From the NCBI GenBank assembly GCA_002314565.1, contig DCGL01000002.1:231-7544 (forward strand): DNA of 7,314 nucleotides. The letters are read 5' to 3'. This DNA is from Clostridiales bacterium UBA1779. Its GTDB lineage: Bacteria > Bacillota > Clostridia > Oscillospirales > CAG-272. The notes below the pieces were generated by a model. It was not told where the DNA came from, did no database searches, and saw only the letters and a program-made list of their open reading frames with translations. The translations under genes were made by a program, and so were the position numbers. This document shows, one piece after another, positions 6,125 through 7,314 of the stretch. The stretch's first letter is position 1, and every line of letters begins with the position of its first letter.

Positions 6125-7198
6125 TCAGACTGTGTAATGATCTTTGATATATTTTATTAGTGCGGGAATGATTTCATTCTCAGGAAGCTTGCATACCGGA
6201 TTGCCGTGTTCGAAAAGCAGTGCTTCACCGATACCTCCAGCAATTCCCACGTCAGCCTCACGGGCTTCACCGGGGCCGTTTACTATGCAGCCCATAAGAG
6301 CTACTTTTATCGGAAGGATGTCAACACCGGCCTTTTTGGCCTCCGTCTCAAAGCTTTCAACAAGTGAGCAGAGCTGAATCTTCGTTCTCCCGCAGGTCGG
6401 GCAGGATACTATATTCATACCGGTGTGACCTTCACAGCCGAGAGAGCGCAGAATATCCTTTGCGGCAAGTACCTCTTCTACAGGGTCTGCGGTCAGGGAA
6501 ACGCGTACGGTATCACCGATACCGTCGTTTATCAGACTGCCGAGAGCTTCGGCATTTTTGATAATTCCCATTCTTCGGCTTCCGGCTTCGGTAACGCCTA
6601 TATGCAGTGGGTAATCGCAGTTTTCGGAAACGAATCTGTTTGCTTCAATGGCTTTTCTGACGTCACTGGATTTGACAGAGATTACTATGTCGTCAAAATC
6701 AAATTTGTTGAGCAGTCTGACGTGACCCATAGCACTTTCGTAAAGTGCTTCAGGGGTTACGCTTCCGTATTTTTCAAGCAGAGGCTTTTCAAGCGAGCCT
6801 CCGTTAACGCCGATTCTTATCGGAATACGTCTTTTGCGGCAAATATCCGCAACCTGACGAACACGGTCTTCGTCTCCGATGTTTCCGGGATTAATGCGGA
6901 TTTTATCAATTCCGTATTCAGCGCTTTTGAGGGCAAGCCTGTAATCAAAATGAATATCGGCAACGAGCGGCACACCGGGGACTGCTTCTCTTATTGTCTT
7001 AAGTGTTTCTGCGGCTTCCATATCCGGTATCGTCAGTCTTACGATATCGCAGCCTGCGGCTTTCAGTCTTTTTATCTGAGCGACGGTTGCATCGGCATTA
7101 TGAGGGTCCGTGTTTGTCATGGACTGAATTGAAATACGGTTTTCTCCGCCGATAAGCACCCCGCCTGCATTGACGGTTTTTTTGATTTTTTTCATCAT
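6125..7198 (-). CDS. ispG: 4-hydroxy-3-methylbut-2-en-1-yl diphosphate synthase (flavodoxin/ferredoxin-dependent)
   Basis: This 357-residue cytoplasmic iron-sulfur enzyme of the MEP isoprenoid pathway reductively opens 2-C-methyl-D-erythritol 2,4-cyclodiphosphate to HMBPP. The N-terminal TIM barrel shows QSMTNTDP (25-32), ADIHFDYRLAL (80-90), RINPGNIG (101-108), GVNGGSLE (130-137) and GVTEAGS (201-207). The C-terminal cluster domain has SCPTCGR (265-271) and MGCIVNGPGE (302-311), so the [4Fe-4S] ligands are C266, C269 and C304, with E311 in the place of the known glutamate ligand. The length fits the two-domain bacterial form without the plant-type insertion. The start overlaps the upstream stop as ATGA; a second ATG one codon later (7195) is an equal alternative. 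No strong Shine-Dalgarno is seen, which suggests translational coupling to the preceding gene. polC follows after 30 bases. Confidence 0.97.
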   Translation of the reverse strand: MMKKIKKTVNAGGVLIGGENRISIQSMTNTDPHNADATVAQIKRLKAAGCDIVRLTIPDMEAAETLKTIREAVPGVPLVADIHFDYRLALKSAEYGIDKIRINPGNIGDEDRVRQVADICRKRRIPIRIGVNGGSLEKPLLEKYGSVTPEALYESAMGHVRLLNKFDFDDIVISVKSSDVRKAIEANRFVSENCDYPLHIGVTEAGSRRMGIIKNAEALGSLINDGIGDTVRVSLTADPVEEVLAAKDILRSLGCEGHTGMNIVSCPTCGRTKIQLCSLVESFETEAKKAGVDILPIKVALMGCIVNGPGEAREADVGIAGGIGEALLFEHGNPVCKLPENEIIPALIKYIKDHYTV

Positions 7199-7314
7199 TT
7201 AAACAGCTGGAAAATATCCTTTACGGTAATAAGTGCCATAAATGCAAAAAGAATGGCAAGGACCGCGGAATTAATCGTGGCTTTGAATTTTTGATTGAGG
7301 TCGCGACGGATTAT
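7195..7314 (-). CDS. rseP: C-terminal 39 residues of a probable RIP (site-2) membrane metalloprotease
   Basis: The open frame enters from the window edge and ends at a TGA overlapping the ispG ATG. The fragment has a charged start (IIRRDLNQKFK) and then one hydrophobic segment (about fragment residues 16-31, SAVLAILFAFMALITV), followed by KDIFQLFK. A last transmembrane helix followed by a short D-I-x-x-L-type tail is what RseP/SpoIVFB-family proteases show at their C-terminus, and dxr-rseP-ispG-polC is a familiar gene order in clostridia. The catalytic HExxH and PDZ domain would lie outside the window. The membrane-protein nature is seen; the rseP name rests mainly on synteny. Confidence 0.65.
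   Translation of the reverse strand: MIRRDLNQKFKATINSAVLAILFAFMALITVKDIFQLFK

Noticed and set aside
6425..7132. Plus-strand open frame of 235 codons opposite ispG.
   Set aside because: It is wholly antisense to a clearly conserved gene, shows no recognisable domain, and is explained by codon bias of the minus strand.
1..7314. Mobile elements, CRISPR arrays, tRNA/rRNA genes, phage or defence systems.
   Set aside because: No transposase or integrase motifs, regularly spaced direct repeats, cloverleaf or rRNA-like sequence was seen; almost all the window is accounted for by four housekeeping genes and their spacers.

Overview
The window is an ordinary housekeeping segment with every recognisable gene on the minus strand. 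Read in the direction of transcription (high to low coordinates) the order is: 3' end of a probable rseP, complete ispG, complete polC, complete argG, and the first 16 codons of a probable argH. A PolC-type replicative polymerase (exonuclease inserted in the PHP domain) together with the rseP-ispG-polC order points to a Firmicute, most likely a clostridial or Oscillospiraceae-like anaerobe. Base composition looks moderate (estimated by eye at mid-40s percent GC). The species cannot be named from this sequence.

Region 7314-6125 holds the tail of a site-2-type membrane metalloprotease, whose stop overlaps the start of ispG by ATGA. IspG makes HMBPP in the MEP isoprenoid pathway. Region 6124-1592 follows 30 bases later with polC, the 1500-residue DNA polymerase III alpha subunit. 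All expected domains and catalytic residues are visible, and the protein ends in a beta-clamp-binding peptide. The tight spacing suggests one transcript for rseP-ispG-polC, with its promoter outside the window. No classical terminator follows polC.

Region 1591-1450 separates that operon from the arginine genes. It is AT-rich and contains a long interrupted inverted repeat, several TGAAT/ATTCA motifs resembling ArgR/AhrC half-sites, and a perfect consensus housekeeping promoter (TTGACA, 17 bases, TATAAT) that fixes the argG transcript. argG (1449-223) encodes argininosuccinate synthase. The following 173 bases contain three successive potential stem-loops, the first placed like a terminator or attenuator. 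A good Shine-Dalgarno then precedes a start codon whose 16 residues look like the N-terminus of argininosuccinate lyase. ArgG and ArgH would carry out the last two steps of arginine synthesis.

I found no mobile element, CRISPR array, tRNA, rRNA or phage gene, and no convincing new system. The points most worth a second look are the argG control region, the structured argG-argH spacer, and small features of the polC leader and the PolC fingers region.
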